A stretch of 64,000 nt of DNA from Prinia subflava. Its lineage: Eukaryota; Chordata; Aves; Passeriformes; Cisticolidae. Both the position numbers and the translations under genes were made by a program. Below the pieces are notes generated by a model, which ran no database searches, had not been told where the DNA came from, and saw nothing but the letters and a program-made list of their open reading frames with translations. Where the stretch lies: the NCBI RefSeq assembly GCF_021018805.1, contig NC_086251.1:16225098-16289097 (forward strand). Reading direction: 5' to 3'. Within the stretch, counting starts at the first letter, position 1. Every line of letters begins with the position of its first letter. Shown one piece after another: positions 12,001-22,332 of this stretch.

Positions 12001-15000
12001 AAGAGAGGCAGAGGAGCCTCACGGGTGCTGAATCATCAAATAAAATTCAGTGTAGATAAGTATAAGGTAGTGCCCTTGGTGAAAGAAATCCCAGCTTGGT
12101 GAGCTTTGATATAACCACGTGCTCTAATGAATGCAACCAGGGGGTTATCTGTGGCACCAGGGAAAAGGATTACTAGAAAAAGAAATAGAGGGGGGAAAAG
12201 TAAATATCATTATGCAACTCTAAACTTGTGGGTTTAAGTCATAGCTAGAGACAAAATGCAGCACTAGACCTCTGGTCCAATGCAGTAGAATTCAGACTTT
12301 CTTCCTAACCTCTACTGCAAGCTCAGATACACAAAGCACTTTAAATTTAGAATGAGGAACCCCATTCACAGCTTTTACTGAGTTTTTTCCTCTTACCCAC
12401 GTGCCAGGCATGAGGATACAACAATGTGGGAGAACACAAACTCAGAGGTGGTTTGACTTGGAAACTCAAAACTAGTCTAAAAAGGATACAGGCCTTTCAA
12501 TACAATCCCTTTTTGATGAACACTACTACAAAGCCAGCTGTGACAGACTAAATGAGCAGCCAAGTTGTGGAGGTCTGCAGTGTCCTAGGGCTGCAAATGT
12601 CTTGCACAACAATGCAATGCCTTTTCATGTACACAACATGATTATACTTCCACAAAATCAAAGAAAGAAACATGGCATTAGGATTTGTCATAGCTATTTT
12701 TTTTCTCCATCTTCCTTTGCAGCATCACGAACATATCCCAGGAACTGCACGTTTAACCCCCTGCAGGTTCTGCAGGAGAACACACCATCCTGCCCTAACA
12801 GCTACGCCAACTGGCTCGTCATCCTCCTGCTGGTCATCTTCCTACTCGTCACAAACGTCCTCCTCATGAACCTCCTGATTGCTATGTTCAGGCAAGAGGG
12901 ATTTCACCAAGTGTCAGGACAGAGGCTGCAAAGCTTTAAGTGATGCCCACATTTACTACCCCACTGCTGGCTATTCCTTTTGGAATACACTTGTCATTTT
13001 CCTCATGAATATTACTTGGCAGAATCCTGTGATCAGATAGCTCTTAAGTTCTCATCATCCTTACTCTAGCCACTTTGGAGACAAGGTGAAAAGAAGCCTG
13101 CCTCTTTTACTGCTAAAAATTCAATTAAACATGCACAGAAGGGTCTGAGTCCTTGGCTGTGTGGAATCAAATCTGCAGGTGCACAGCAGCCATAAACTTG
13201 GCAGACTTTACAGTGGATGATTTGCACATCAGGGAAATGCTTGTTGTCAACACAGCTAATAATGATTCATTTGGCTGCAGAACTGATGTGGCATGTTTAC
13301 TGATCTTTCCTGAGCAAAGCAGGGTTATCTTTCTTAAAAAACAACAACAACAACAACAAGCCAAATAAAACAAATGTATCTTTTAACATTTGAAGACTGC
13401 AACTGCAATTATTGTAGTATCTAAGAATTTGCACAAACTTTAGATGAGTTAACACTACTTGCTGACTTTGCTGTTCCTTTTTTAAAGTAAATACAGGACT
13501 AAATTTTGTTATATTCATCTTCAGCTTGTTGTGGTGAAAAGTTACATGCTTTTTTTTCCCTCCCCTCAAATTACAGTTACACTTTTCAAGTTGTCCAGGG
13601 CAATACAGACATCTTCTGGAAAGTGCAGCGCTACAACCTGATCGTGGAATACCACGGCCGGCCTGCCTTAGCACCACCATTTATCATCATCAACCACGTT
13701 ACTCTGGTTCTCAGAAGACTCTTCAACAAAATGGAACGCAAGAAAAAACACCTGGGTGAGTTGTTAACAAATGGGATCAAGCAACTGTAGAGCCCAGCTC
13801 TCTCCAAGGACATGGTGCACACACAAAACAGCAGAGCAAGCTGGATTTCCTCAAGCCAAGAGTCACACTTTATTTTTAATAAAGAGTGCCAGGAGAGTAC
13901 AAAAAAAAATTAAATTCATTATAATTTAAACTATAAACAGTTTCCCACAGCGCATTTCTTGATGCAATATAGTTATTACAACAAAGGTAGCAATATAAAG
14001 TGGGTTATAAGTATATGATTTCTGAAGATTTAACAATTGACAGGTTTAAGGAATAGTTACTTCATTTGCTTCTGAGTTTTAGCAATTATGAACCCTAAAA
14101 ACAACCTTCTTTTAGCATATCAACTTTTTACTACTAGTATCAGAGAAAAAGGGGTAAAATATAATTCTTATTTTTCCTACAGAAAGAGATCTTCCAGTGG
14201 GCCTCGATCAAAAAATCATAACATGGGAGCTGGTGCAAAAAGAACATTATCTTGTAAACCTTGAGCAAGAAAAGAAAGCAAGCAATGAGGAAAGGCTGAA
14301 GGCCACAGCTAATAAGTAAGTTGTTCTGACTCACAGTGAGAGTAACTTGCAAGCCTTCAGCTTTCAATGAGCTCAGCATTGAAGTTCATGTGAAGCTTCT
14401 ATAAAGGGTCCAGCTGGAATGCAGTTAGGAAATACACAGTCCATGCAAACATGTGAGAGGCCAGCATCACTACAATGTTAGAGTGTTTGTCACTCCTGAA
14501 GTATGTGCAATTATAGACCTGCAAGTTCCAGCCAAATCTGTGGCCAAGCTCAATAAAAAATCTTATTCATGAAGAAAATTATGGAAAACCAGTTTGTGTG
14601 CTAGACTTTTGAATGGAAGATAACTTGAATTAGCCACAGATGCAGAAGAACAAATACTTATGCCTTTATGGCATGCGACTGAGTCTCCATTTATGTACTT
14701 CTCTATATTTCCCCACTAGGAATATCACTGGAATTGGTTTAGTCTGATAAAATAGAAGTCTTAAATTATTTTTCAGATGTTTAAACCTTTAAGTGAGACA
14801 CAAAGTAGTTATATGCAGGGAGAACAGAAACATCTAAAACTCAAAAGCACTCCTTAAAAAAGGTTTTTAACACCTATTTCAGCTGTTTTCTCTTACAATA
14901 AAACAGACTTCAAATAGAGGTGCAATGGGTGTGATAGTTACCATAATAAGAAAGTTCCATGGAAGTGTTCCTGTGCTGTCTGCTTTCTTTCAAAATAAAC

Positions 15001-16154
15001 CTCCATCTCTCCAACTCACAGAACAGCTGGAGACCACAACAGCATACTTATGTTCTTGGAAAATACTCCTCTGCCTCTAATTCACATGGACCCTTAATTC
15101 ATAATAATTTAGAATGATTATATAGGTTTAAATTTTATTCTCTTAAGCAGATCAATGACAAACCCTAGGAGTGAGAGCTTAATTGCTGAGATAATGCAAT
15201 AAATATATGTACAATTGCTTCCAAATAAAGAGTCCTTTATGTAATAAATAACTAAGATGGTACATTGTAGGTGAAGTTACTGGAGGGGAAAAGTGAGACT
15301 CCACCTGGCTTCACAATATTTCAGGTATAGCAGAGCCAGAGAAAAACTGGAAGAGATTCAAATGAACACCACTACCCCCTTGGTTTTTCTTTTTTTTTTT
15401 TTTTTTTCTCCTCTTACCTGGCAGCAGTGTGATTTTGAAATCTTAGGAAAGCCTCAGGAAGTGATTCTTTGAACTTTGCTTGCACTGAACCAATCTCAAA
15501 AAGCTTTAGACCCACCCAGCAGCAGGTTTTTTCACACAGATGGGATTAGAACATAGCCTGTGAGAGGGAAACCTTGAAAGAGTAGCTAGAAGAAACCAGA
15601 GAGGGATTTGCCAAGCCTATGAGGAATCAGATGCTAAGAATAAGGAACTGATGGGAGAACAGGTGAAAGATGCAGAAGGCATGGGGATAAGTCAGTGATT
15701 TATTTGGAGGCACTATATGGAAGTTCCTTAAGCAATCCCTTTGGACTGCATGAAAAAAGGCATTTGACTGTCAAGCCAGTTTCCAGAAATGAATGCTTGC
15801 ATAAATTTTAAGTGGCTTATTTCTGTTGTAGCCTCAGTTGTCACACCAGGATTAGTTTCCACTGGAATTGGATCTGTCATTTGTGAGTCCCTGGACAACA
15901 GGTGCATGAGAGTGTTCCAGAGATGCTGCTCTGCCCAGAAAATACTTCTGTGAACACCTCAAAAGGACAAAACTTTTAGGGGGCTGTGGGATGTCTAAGC
16001 AGCACAGAAGGGCCATGGGTGCAGTAAACTTACACGTGGTTTGTGTCCTTTTTGCTGAAGGTGTTTGCTTTGTTTCCACAGGGTGGATAATTTGTCTAAG
16101 TATTTTAGTGGGTTGAAAGAACAAGAAAAACGATTTAAAGCTCTGGAAGCCCAG
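1347..16154 (+). CDS. TRPM5: TRPM5 channel, C-terminal half (11 exons)
   Basis: TRPM5 is a Ca2+-activated, monovalent-selective TRP cation channel of the plasma membrane. It depolarises taste and other chemosensory cells downstream of PLC-beta2 and IP3 receptors. Eleven exons (1347-1492, 2212-2324, 3758-3853, 6148-6406, 7514-7632, 8037-8169, 10577-10751, 12723-12891, 13577-13755, 14183-14315, 16082-16154) join without a phase error: 1595 nt, i.e. 2 nt finishing a split codon plus 531 codons. They cover the pre-S1 region, S1-S6, pore, TRP helix and C-terminal coiled coil. Against human TRPM5 as I remember it, S4, S5 and the pore are nearly identical ([25 protein letters not shown]). The TRPM4/5 Ca2+-site residues are all present (EEIRQ in S2, NKCD in S3, VEYH in the TRP helix), which suggests a working channel. 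TRPM4, the nearest paralogue, fits less well. The N-terminal half lies upstream of the window. One intron is GC-AG. Confidence 0.96.
2212..2324 (+). CDS. TRPM5: TRPM5 exon: pre-S1 (WWGD motif)
   Basis: Acceptor ttgacttccag|GCC; donor TTCAG|gtacaa. Encodes [20 protein letters not shown] and ends YTNLISF plus two bases of a Ser codon. The family motif in human is AFLTRIWWGDM. Confidence 0.95.
2953..2998 (+). repeat. TRPM5: Poly(A) tract, 46 bases
   Basis: An uninterrupted A run in a TRPM5 intron. It is preceded by 100 bp of A-rich DNA with two aataaa/aataaac elements 25-35 bp before the run. It could be the tail of an old retrocopy or an expanded A-rich tract. Confidence 0.95.
3758..3853 (+). 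CDS. TRPM5: TRPM5 exon: acidic linker before S1
   Basis: Acceptor ccttacag|C, donor AATAG|gtaagt; both ends split an AG|N codon. Encodes [20 protein letters not shown] followed by [13 protein letters not shown]. The LDSLD core matches human TRPM5, while the rest is a variable acidic linker. Confidence 0.92.
6148..6406 (+). CDS. TRPM5: TRPM5 exon: S1 and S2
   Basis: Acceptor ggtttgcag|A, donor CGACAG|gtgagt. Contains [15 protein letters not shown]1 ([20 protein letters not shown]) and S2 ([15 protein letters not shown]). In EEIRQ, the second Glu and the Gln correspond to the two S2 Ca2+ ligands of TRPM4/5. The S1-S2 loop has one Pro more (KPPPPQGPS) than the human form I recall. Confidence 0.97.
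7514..7632 (+). CDS. TRPM5: TRPM5 exon: S2-S3 linker and S3
   Basis: Acceptor ccttttcag|AGT, donor TGCAG|gtatgt. Encodes [20 protein letters not shown] and then [20 protein letters not shown]. The N and D of NKCD correspond to the S3 Ca2+ ligands of TRPM4/5. Confidence 0.96.
8037..8169 (+). CDS. TRPM5: TRPM5 exon: S4 and S4-S5 linker
   Basis: Acceptor tgttctgcag|G, donor GGATG|gtaagt. Encodes [20 protein letters not shown] and then [20 protein letters not shown], ending VERM. Its end joins on a codon boundary to the MKDVFFF exon, giving the family's VERMMKDVFFF junction. Confidence 0.97.
9555..9588. repeat. 17-bp tandem duplication
   Basis: Two perfect copies of ccagaacaatgctcatt in the TRPM5 S4-S5 intron. 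Confidence 0.9.
10239..10279. repeat. Direct repeat, 16 bp, period 25
   Basis: taaaagataaaatgtg occurs at 10239-10254 and 10264-10279, about 300 nt before the TRPM5 pore exon. Confidence 0.85.
10577..10751 (+). CDS. TRPM5: TRPM5 exon: S5, pore helix, selectivity filter
   Basis: Acceptor ctcttttgtag|ATG, donor GACA|gtgagg. Contains S5 ([20 protein letters not shown]), the pore helix ([12 protein letters not shown]) and the filter ([10 protein letters not shown]). The reading frame stays open for about 260 nt past the donor, but that extension has no TRPM similarity. Confidence 0.97.
10752..12722 (+). other. TRPM5: TRPM5 intron with decayed retroelement
   Basis: A 1.97 kb GT-AG intron between the pore and S6 exons. 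It holds no exon. Its only recognisable content is a decayed LINE-like stretch at about 11866-12175 (listed separately). Confidence 0.8.
11866..12175 (+). mobile_element. Decayed CR1-like LINE fragment
   Basis: Several short stretches in order resemble the 3' coding part of avian/reptile CR1 elements: a tttaatatctttatgaa.. block, then aaattcagtgtagataagta followed by aaggtagtgccc, then a ggttatctgtggcacc.. block. The copy is old and has no open frame. The call is from pattern memory, and the boundaries are approximate. Confidence 0.4.
12723..12891 (+). CDS. TRPM5: TRPM5 exon: outer pore loop and S6
   Basis: Acceptor cctttgcag|CA; the donor is the rare GC type, CAG|gcaaga at 12891/12892. Encodes the extracellular loop with two Cys (PRNCTFNP and [12 protein letters not shown]), which keeps the N-x-S/T sequon next to the first Cys found in the mammalian NCS motif. 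S6 follows ([25 protein letters not shown]). Reading through the donor would add about 17 unrelated residues before a stop. Confidence 0.96.
13340..13359 (+). repeat. (CAA)n microsatellite
   Basis: About six CAA units in the GC-AG intron of TRPM5, 220 nt upstream of the next acceptor. Confidence 0.85.
13577..13755 (+). CDS. TRPM5: TRPM5 exon: TRP helix
   Basis: Acceptor aaattacag|T, donor CTGG|gtgagt. Completes the Ser codon split by the upstream intron and encodes [20 protein letters not shown] and [16 protein letters not shown]. The Glu in VEYH matches the fifth Ca2+-site residue of TRPM5. Human has FWKF and YHERP where this copy has FWKV and YHGRP. Confidence 0.96.
14183..14315 (+). CDS. 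TRPM5: TRPM5 exon: C-terminal cytosolic segment
   Basis: Acceptor tttcctacag|AA, donor AATAA|gtaagt. Encodes [20 protein letters not shown] and [20 protein letters not shown], matching the human ERDLPDPLDQKVVTWE region. Confidence 0.95.
16082..16154 (+). CDS. TRPM5: TRPM5 exon: C-terminal coiled coil
   Basis: Acceptor gtttccacag|G, donor CCCAG|gtaagt. Encodes [20 protein letters not shown] and LEAQ, matching human VDFIAKYLGGLREQEKR. This is the assembly coiled coil. The exon ends on a codon boundary, and at least one more coding exon is expected downstream. Confidence 0.95.
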
Positions 16155-16499
16155 GTAAGTAATATTTTCTAGGCATTTCTATCAGCTTTAGGATTTCACC
16201 ATCTTTCTCTCATTTAATAGTGGTCTGGCAGACCCTACTTAGGGATAAAGAGATGGTAAAAAGGATCTGTATTATGGTTTCACTTTCCTTATTGCTTTCT
16301 GGTGATAAATATATGTAAAGAAAAACTCCTCCTGTGAAAAGGAGAAAAGGGAATACAACATTTCTTGCTCTCTTTGGTAGTTTACTTGAGCGTGTTTATT
16401 TCCTTTGTTAAGGATGCTTCTGGAATAGAGCACTTCATCTTCCCCCCCTCCATTCTTGTCTTTCTTCTAATCTTTTCTTTTTTTCTTTTTTAATGTCAG

Positions 16500-16526
16500 C
16501 TTGGAAAATACACACCTTCTGTCTGA
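16500..16526 (+). CDS. TRPM5: Candidate TRPM5 terminal coding exon
   Basis: A long pyrimidine tract with a tctaat branch-point-like element ends in ttaatgtcag at 16499. In the phase left by the previous exon, the next codons read LGKYTPSV and then TGA. The splice signal is very good, but similarity to the mammalian C-terminus (which starts INYCSV) is slight and the tail would be far shorter. The first AATAAA downstream is at 17427-17432 and another is near 17635, so a 3'UTR of 0.9-1.1 kb is possible. The alternative is an unrecognised, diverged exon elsewhere in 16.5-20 kb. Confidence 0.3.
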   Translation, partial: LGKYTPSV

Positions 16527-19500
16527 TCTGACCTAATCTTCTTGTACATCGGTTTTTCTAATTTTCTTAAGATACCAGGTACCAACACCTCAAAAGGGAA
16601 GTGTCCAGCATACAATTATGAAATCCAAATAATCACAGGAAATTCTGTCCTGCGCTTTTGATGACAAACCCTTGCAATATAAACAAACAACATTTCTTAC
16701 CCAGTCTGAAAATGTTAAACCACCTGCTATGTAGCACAACTCTTATTGTTTTCTTTATCTCTATGGCTCTCCTGTATAATTTTGGCCTCACTGAAAGTTC
16801 TTTATCTTAATACTGCTGCTACAGTTTCCTGCTCCCTTCTTATCCCTTTTATGGCTTCCTGAAAAATATCAGGCTATCCAGGTCCAACAGAAACACACAA
16901 GGAATGCTTTAGTAAGTTTGGGCCAGCTTGAGGTAAGGCAATATACTCACAGAAAAGGGCAGGTATTTAATCACTACCTATTTTGTAGGTTTGCTACTGT
17001 ACAACTGTTATCTCCTCCATGGCAGAGTCTTTAAACAAAACCAACCTCTTGTGCACTCAACCAGCTCCAAACTACACATGTAAGTACTGAAAACAATCAC
17101 AGAAAAGCTAATTAATACAGCTGAACAACATAATTTTAAAAATTCAAGGTGGGAAAAAATTATTGTAAAATAACCCCATAAGGAGATTCCTAGAGGCAAT
17201 GGGAATATAAACAGGGAATAGAATATTCTTACTTCAGAATTAAAAAAATTACCTTTTGTAAAATACATTTAAAAGCTCTGGGGCAAGTACTGTCACTTTG
17301 GGTGAGTTAGAATAATTCTCATCCAGTTCAAGCACAGAAACAAACATCTATTTGCAACAGAGGATTGCCATGGGAGTTTCTTCAGTTCAAGATAATCCTT
17401 CTGAAGTATTACAACAGTAATACTTCAATAAATGCATAACAATAATAATTAAAAATAAAAACTGAGCAAGTCTCCTAGCTTTTTTTTTTTTAATTCAGAA
17501 TTCATTTGCCTTTAGAGCTGTACCTATTTCTGTCAGTTAAGAATCATGTCCTGTGTCCCAGGGCTCCTCACTGTATGGAGCTTAAATTATTAGAGACAAG
17601 AACTGTTTCTCAGCCACTGCAGGATAGCCAACTCAATAAAGATTTTGGATATCCTTCTTAATGATCTATTTCAATACCTACCTATTGCTATCTATTACAC
17701 AAAATAGCTTCCAAAATCCATAAACTGAGCATATACTATCTGGAAAAAAGAAGTAGCTGGTAAACTCAACAAAGTCATGACAAGATCTCAAGTCACTCAG
17801 ATTTGAGCTAACCTCAAGCTCTACTTAATTCTGTCAGAAGTTTATAAAATACTTATGTGAGTTGCTTCATTATCAGTATTCCAATAAAAAACTCCAACCC
17901 ATAGCAGGCTTCCCAGACACTTTAATACTGTAACTGCATAAAAATCAGAAATTTAAATAGCTGAAAAATAAGCCTGTGTTTATCATTTACTGAGCAAATG
18001 CAAAGTAATTCAATCTACAGCATCATTTTTTCAATATTTTAAAGTTTCTTAAGCAATCACTACTATGTGCCCCTTGTCCTAAGGCTTTTAAACGAGCACA
18101 TGACTTTTCCAATCCTATTAGGTGTGAAGAGTGCCAACACAGAAGTGCCTTTGCTGCAAAGAAGTGAAAGAGAAGAGCGTGCAGATCAGTTTGAGACTGA
18201 CATCGAATACATTGATAATTAAGTTTTATTCTATTTCTCCACATTAAACTTTTGTCCTACTGAACTACTCTAGAAGTCAAATCATCATCTCTTGCAGGCC
18301 TAAGGGCAACAAGCTCTCTGTGCTAAGCACTATCAGTGCTTGACATTACTGAGGATTTCTTGGGCCTTTCTGCTTCAAGTTCGTGGGCTTGCTTTCCTGC
18401 TGCTCCCATAGCACTGGGCCCTTCCTCCAAAACCATGCCACAAACAGCGCTAAAGCTTTCTCCTCCAGGGTGACTCTACCACCTTATTTTCTAAATACCA
18501 TTTGTTCTCTAGGTACCACACCCTCAATCCACCATCATCGCTGCCAAATTCCACACTTCTCTGTTCAAGGGAGCCTCCCTTTGGAAGGACAATCATTTAC
18601 GCACTTAAAAACAAGCTCCTTCCTTGGCCAAGAAATCAAGCTCGTACTCCTGAGCCGCTTAGAAAAGGAAATCACGAAATAGTTTCCAAGGAAAGGGCCC
18701 GAACACTGAAGCATTACAATCCCCACGGTTCCTGGATTTCCTACAGCTCTCAAACACTTGCACTCACCAGCTTCTCTTCCCACGCTGGCTCCTGTGAGGT
18801 GTTCCTTTGCTGGTATTCCTTCTGAGGGGCTCCTCACAACTCAGAGGCCAGCATCACCTGGCTTTTGTTGTGCCCATGTCCCACCACAGCTGCTGCCAGT
18901 TTCCTGCTGGAAAGGAGCCTTTGCCTCCACCTATCACACCACATGGAATGCCTCCTCTACATCTAAGCATCTGATTTCAGTTTACTTTTCTTTCTCAAGG
19001 GTCAGGGGGAAAAAAGAAACCACTTAAGAGACTTTAAAACAAGACTGGGTACCAAGAATTATCCTGCAGCCTAGGAATTTAGGCTGTTTGTGGCTTTTTC
19101 CATTACTTAAACTGGCTTGTACATTTTTAGCATACAAATGCTCACTGGCTTTATTAGGATTTTGCAAGATATACCACTAAAATATCAATACCATCCTCTA
19201 AGGGGAAATTTCTTTGGAATAATATAAACAGCATCAGAAGGGGGAAGTATTGGGCTGTGTCTGACTCTGATAAGCTTCAACTGCATTTCCTCACACATAT
19301 AATATTGTCTCTATGCAATGTAATTGTAGATTGCACAAAAGCTTTCTGTTACCAGAGGTAGGAAAAAACCAATAAATCTCAGCTCTGACAAAAATGAGTC
19401 TTTTATTAACAGATACTAATCTTGTTATGATGGCTTCATGAAACAGGCATTTGTCCAGTTTATTCAGCTGTGCCCCAGGCTCGTGACTCCATTAGCAGCC

Positions 19501-20750
19501 ATAGAATTTTGATAGTCCTACCTGTTCCTCACCCTGGGCAAGCAGAACTCATAAACCCAGTAGGTTTTTACTACTGAGCTGCATTTTTTGTTAAGAAATA
19601 ATAGGTATCTCCCAACCAGCGTTCGCTGCTCTTGGCAGCAGCTTCCACTTTGAAATGGCTACTGTTTTCATTGTGACCAGCACACAAATTATCCACTGGA
19701 ACCCAAAATCTACCCATTTGGACTTACTGTGTGTTCATTGGAACAAGCAATGTATTTCCCAACGACCCACTAAATAATGTGCATCCAACTGCACACTCAT
19801 GAGAAAATACATTCTGCTCTGAAAGCTAAAAGGTGAGTATAGAAAAACAGAGCACAACTGCTCCTTTTACACTGTTTTCTGCTGCTTCTGCCAAATGATG
19901 CCTCTGTTTAAACACAAAGCCCAAGTGATCTGGGCCTCACAGTTAATTATTGTTAAGATGGACTCCTCCCCGGAGGAAGTCACCCCTCAAACACCCTTCA
20001 GAGTCTGAGCAAGCACAATATACCAAGAAATATCACAAACTCTTAAGAATTAATCTTTCACTACACAGTTATAAATACTACCCTTAGGATTGGTTCATTT
20101 AGAATACTGACAAAAAAAAAGTCAGTTCAAACTGACCTGAACTAATTTGAGTTTCAAATCACGTAACATTTCAAAGAATTTAATCTTTCAACCTTATTTA
20201 TTAAATTTGCTAACACTGTGGAAAAACCCACTATATTTGACATTCCTTACAATGTGATTCATTGTATGAGATGACTCATCCCATGAGGGGATTATACATT
20301 GTGAAATGATTGAAAACATTAAAAATGTGAGGTTTAGCATCTATAAGACTTGAAGAAGTTAACAAGATGGCAAAGTTAGAGTAACACTTTAAAAAGTTTT
20401 CAAGACAGTTTTGAAATCAAATAAAATGTTTAGTAAAACTCCTACAGCTGCATTACTCAGCATGGTTTGGAGATGAAATCAAGTTACAACCAAAAGTTTA
20501 TTGTATCACATAGAACAAAAAAAATGTCCAGCTGTGGTATAAATACCTCATTCCCACAAATACCCCAATCCACATACAGAATCAATATGGAAGTAGCACT
20601 TCCTGGAAAGGACATGCAAAGGTGCAGACCATCACATCATATAACTATGAAACCACTGTTCTGCTTTCACCCTTAACAGCAATGAGAGATGGATGTTTTT
20701 AAACAAGGAAGTTAAAGGGTTTTCCTTCCTGGGACAGGGCCAGAAGAAAT
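16527..20750. other. TRPM5-TSSC4 tail-to-tail spacer
   Basis: AT-rich DNA between the last visible TRPM5 exon and the probable 3' end of TSSC4. It should contain the TRPM5 3'UTR. AATAAA hexamers on the + strand lie near 17427, 17635, 19369 and 20418. No open frame here resembles a known family. Confidence 0.55.
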
Positions 20751-21034
20751 CACATCCAGCGGAAGACTAGGTTTTATTTTCATTGTTTAAAAATCTCTAC
20801 ATAATGAGCTTATCACCTTTTCTCCAGGATTCCACAGGATTTGGGAACTATTCCAAAACTGGGAGATACTAGGAAGTCCTGCAGCCTTTTAGCTAACACT
20901 TCTGTTTCTTTGGATACTTCAGCTCCAGAGCAAGACCAGGGAGCTGTCTGAGCAAACAAAGCACACTTGATTCTCTCCTGCCAGGATGCAATTACCCTGT
21001 GCCCATGGACTTCTCATAAGCAAAAAGTCTGGAG

Positions 21035-21040
21035 TTTATT
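21035..21040 (-). terminator. TSSC4: Candidate TSSC4 poly(A) signal
   Basis: An AATAAA hexamer on the - strand, about 165 nt past the TSSC4 stop. Further copies at 20773-20778 and 20497-20502 would give longer 3'UTRs. Which one is used cannot be told from sequence. An 18-base homopolymer (A on +) at 21133-21150 lies inside the 3'UTR. Confidence 0.35.
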
Positions 21041-21203
21041 TCAGGTAGCTTAATTCCTAACAATATAAAACATTCTTGGTAGCTATGATGCAAATTGTTG
21101 GACAAAAAGCTATCACGTGGTTTTCAGACCAGAAAAAAAAAAAAAAAAAAGAGAAAAAAATGAACAAGACAAGTCCTGGGATGTCTCCAATGTGCTTCAT
21201 CCT

Positions 21204-22244
21204 TCAGGATTCTTCCTCCTCCCCTTCATCCTCCACTTTAGGTCGGAAATTTTTCCTGCTCTTCTTCTTACTGCAGTGGAATCCAACTGGTCCCAGCGAT
21301 GGCTCTTCACCTGCATCACTAAGCCTTGCATCAGGTTTATATTCTGTGTTCTGGTCCCCCTCCATCATAGACTCCTCCTCCTCTGCTGCCTTTCCACTGC
21401 CACTCTCTAAGTGCCCCAGCTCAACCTTATCTTCTTCCCTCACGTCATCAGTCTTCTTAAGAGATTTTCCTTTCAGATCTGTCTTCATCTGTTTCTTATC
21501 ATCCTCCCCTGATGATGTTTTCTTTTCCAGTCCATCAACACCTCTTTTAGTCGGTTTGGTGAAGACAATCCTCCCAGCTCCACAGCTGGAAGGGTCCTGG
21601 TTGAAGGACTGGGTGTAGCTATCTTGGGTAGCCGAGCTCTGTTGCTCCCCTCTTTTCTTCAAGCCACACAGAAATTCCATGGCCACGGCCCTGTTAGTCC
21701 TGTCACTGGACTCTGAAACTCCCTCTAGGCTGTACTTGGTCCAGCGCTCTGGGTGTGCCACATAGTCAGGCACTGCAGGAGAGGTTTTGGGAGCCTGCAC
21801 GGGTCTGGCTTGCCTTCCCATGTTTTCTGGGACCACGCTACCTGAAACTGTGGTTGGAGGCAATGGACGCTTAAACCTCCCGTCAACAACATTATCTTCA
21901 GGCATGGAGGGCACAGACAGCTTGGCTGCCTCTTCCAGGCAATCAAAAATGCTCTGGCTACGGAGAGAGAAGGTAGAACTCATGCCCTTCAGATGGAACG
22001 GCTGGACAGGAGACCTGTGACCGCTGTTTGAAGAGTCGGGTGTCTCTCCTGATGTGAAATCCCCCTCATCTACAGATGGCTCCTCGGGAGATATTGTATC
22101 AACTTCTGCTTCACCCGCCAGCCCCAGGTCATCAGAGTCAGAATCGCTGAGCGACACCGTGTCTGAGGGCAGAGCTCCTTCGTAGTCCCGGGCACCATCG
22201 GCCACTATCCCCAGAAAAGGTTCACCTGCCTCCTGGTCTCCCAT
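21204..22244 (-). CDS. TSSC4: TSSC4, U5 snRNP-associated protein
   Basis: A single-exon 346-residue coding region. TSSC4 is a mostly disordered nuclear protein reported to bind U5 snRNP/PRPF8 and promote tri-snRNP assembly. Family blocks in order: LPSDTVSLSDSDSDD (about 25-39), VQPFHLKGMSSTFSLRSQSI with FDCLEEA (80-106), VPDYVAHPERWTKYSLEGV (158-176), SFNQDPSSCGAGRIVFTKP (213-231) and GPVGFHCSKKKSRKNFR (318-334). The blocks match human TSSC4 (329 residues), and the spacers differ and are rich in E/D/K/S. I chose Met at 22242-22244 because it is the first ATG after a strong acceptor and has A at -3 and G at +4. The open frame extends 16 codons further only from a TTG. TSSC4 is convergent with TRPM5 and lies in the same direction as CD81. 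Confidence 0.97.
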   Translation of the reverse strand: MGDQEAGEPFLGIVADGARDYEGALPSDTVSLSDSDSDDLGLAGEAEVDTISPEEPSVDEGDFTSGETPDSSNSGHRSPVQPFHLKGMSSTFSLRSQSIFDCLEEAAKLSVPSMPEDNVVDGRFKRPLPPTTVSGSVVPENMGRQARPVQAPKTSPAVPDYVAHPERWTKYSLEGVSESSDRTNRAVAMEFLCGLKKRGEQQSSATQDSYTQSFNQDPSSCGAGRIVFTKPTKRGVDGLEKKTSSGEDDKKQMKTDLKGKSLKKTDDVREEDKVELGHLESGSGKAAEEEESMMEGDQNTEYKPDARLSDAGEEPSLGPVGFHCSKKKSRKNFRPKVEDEGEEEES

Positions 22245-22332
22245 CTTTGAGCTGCTACTCCACTGAGGTCTTTGATGTAGGCCCAGGAACAACTCTAAAT
22301 ACAGTTTTCCAAATGCCCAGCGAGTTTAGTGC
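22245..22332 (-). other. TSSC4: TSSC4 5'UTR part of coding exon, with acceptor
   Basis: On the - strand, a pyrimidine-rich stretch ending ttttgtattctag gives a strong acceptor, so the coding exon would start at 22332. This leaves an 88-nt leader without an upstream ATG. The partner donor should lie near the CpG island at 24.4-25.3 kb, but I could not fix it. Confidence 0.6.

Noticed and set aside
18143..18246. Possible extra exon after an ...caacacag acceptor reading KCLCCKEVKEKSV
   Set aside because: Cys-rich start looked TRPM-like, but it does not resemble the TRPM5 tail and the pyrimidine tract is poor.
21076..21618. 180-codon + strand frame
   Set aside because: Antisense shadow of the acidic, Ser-rich TSSC4 C-terminus.
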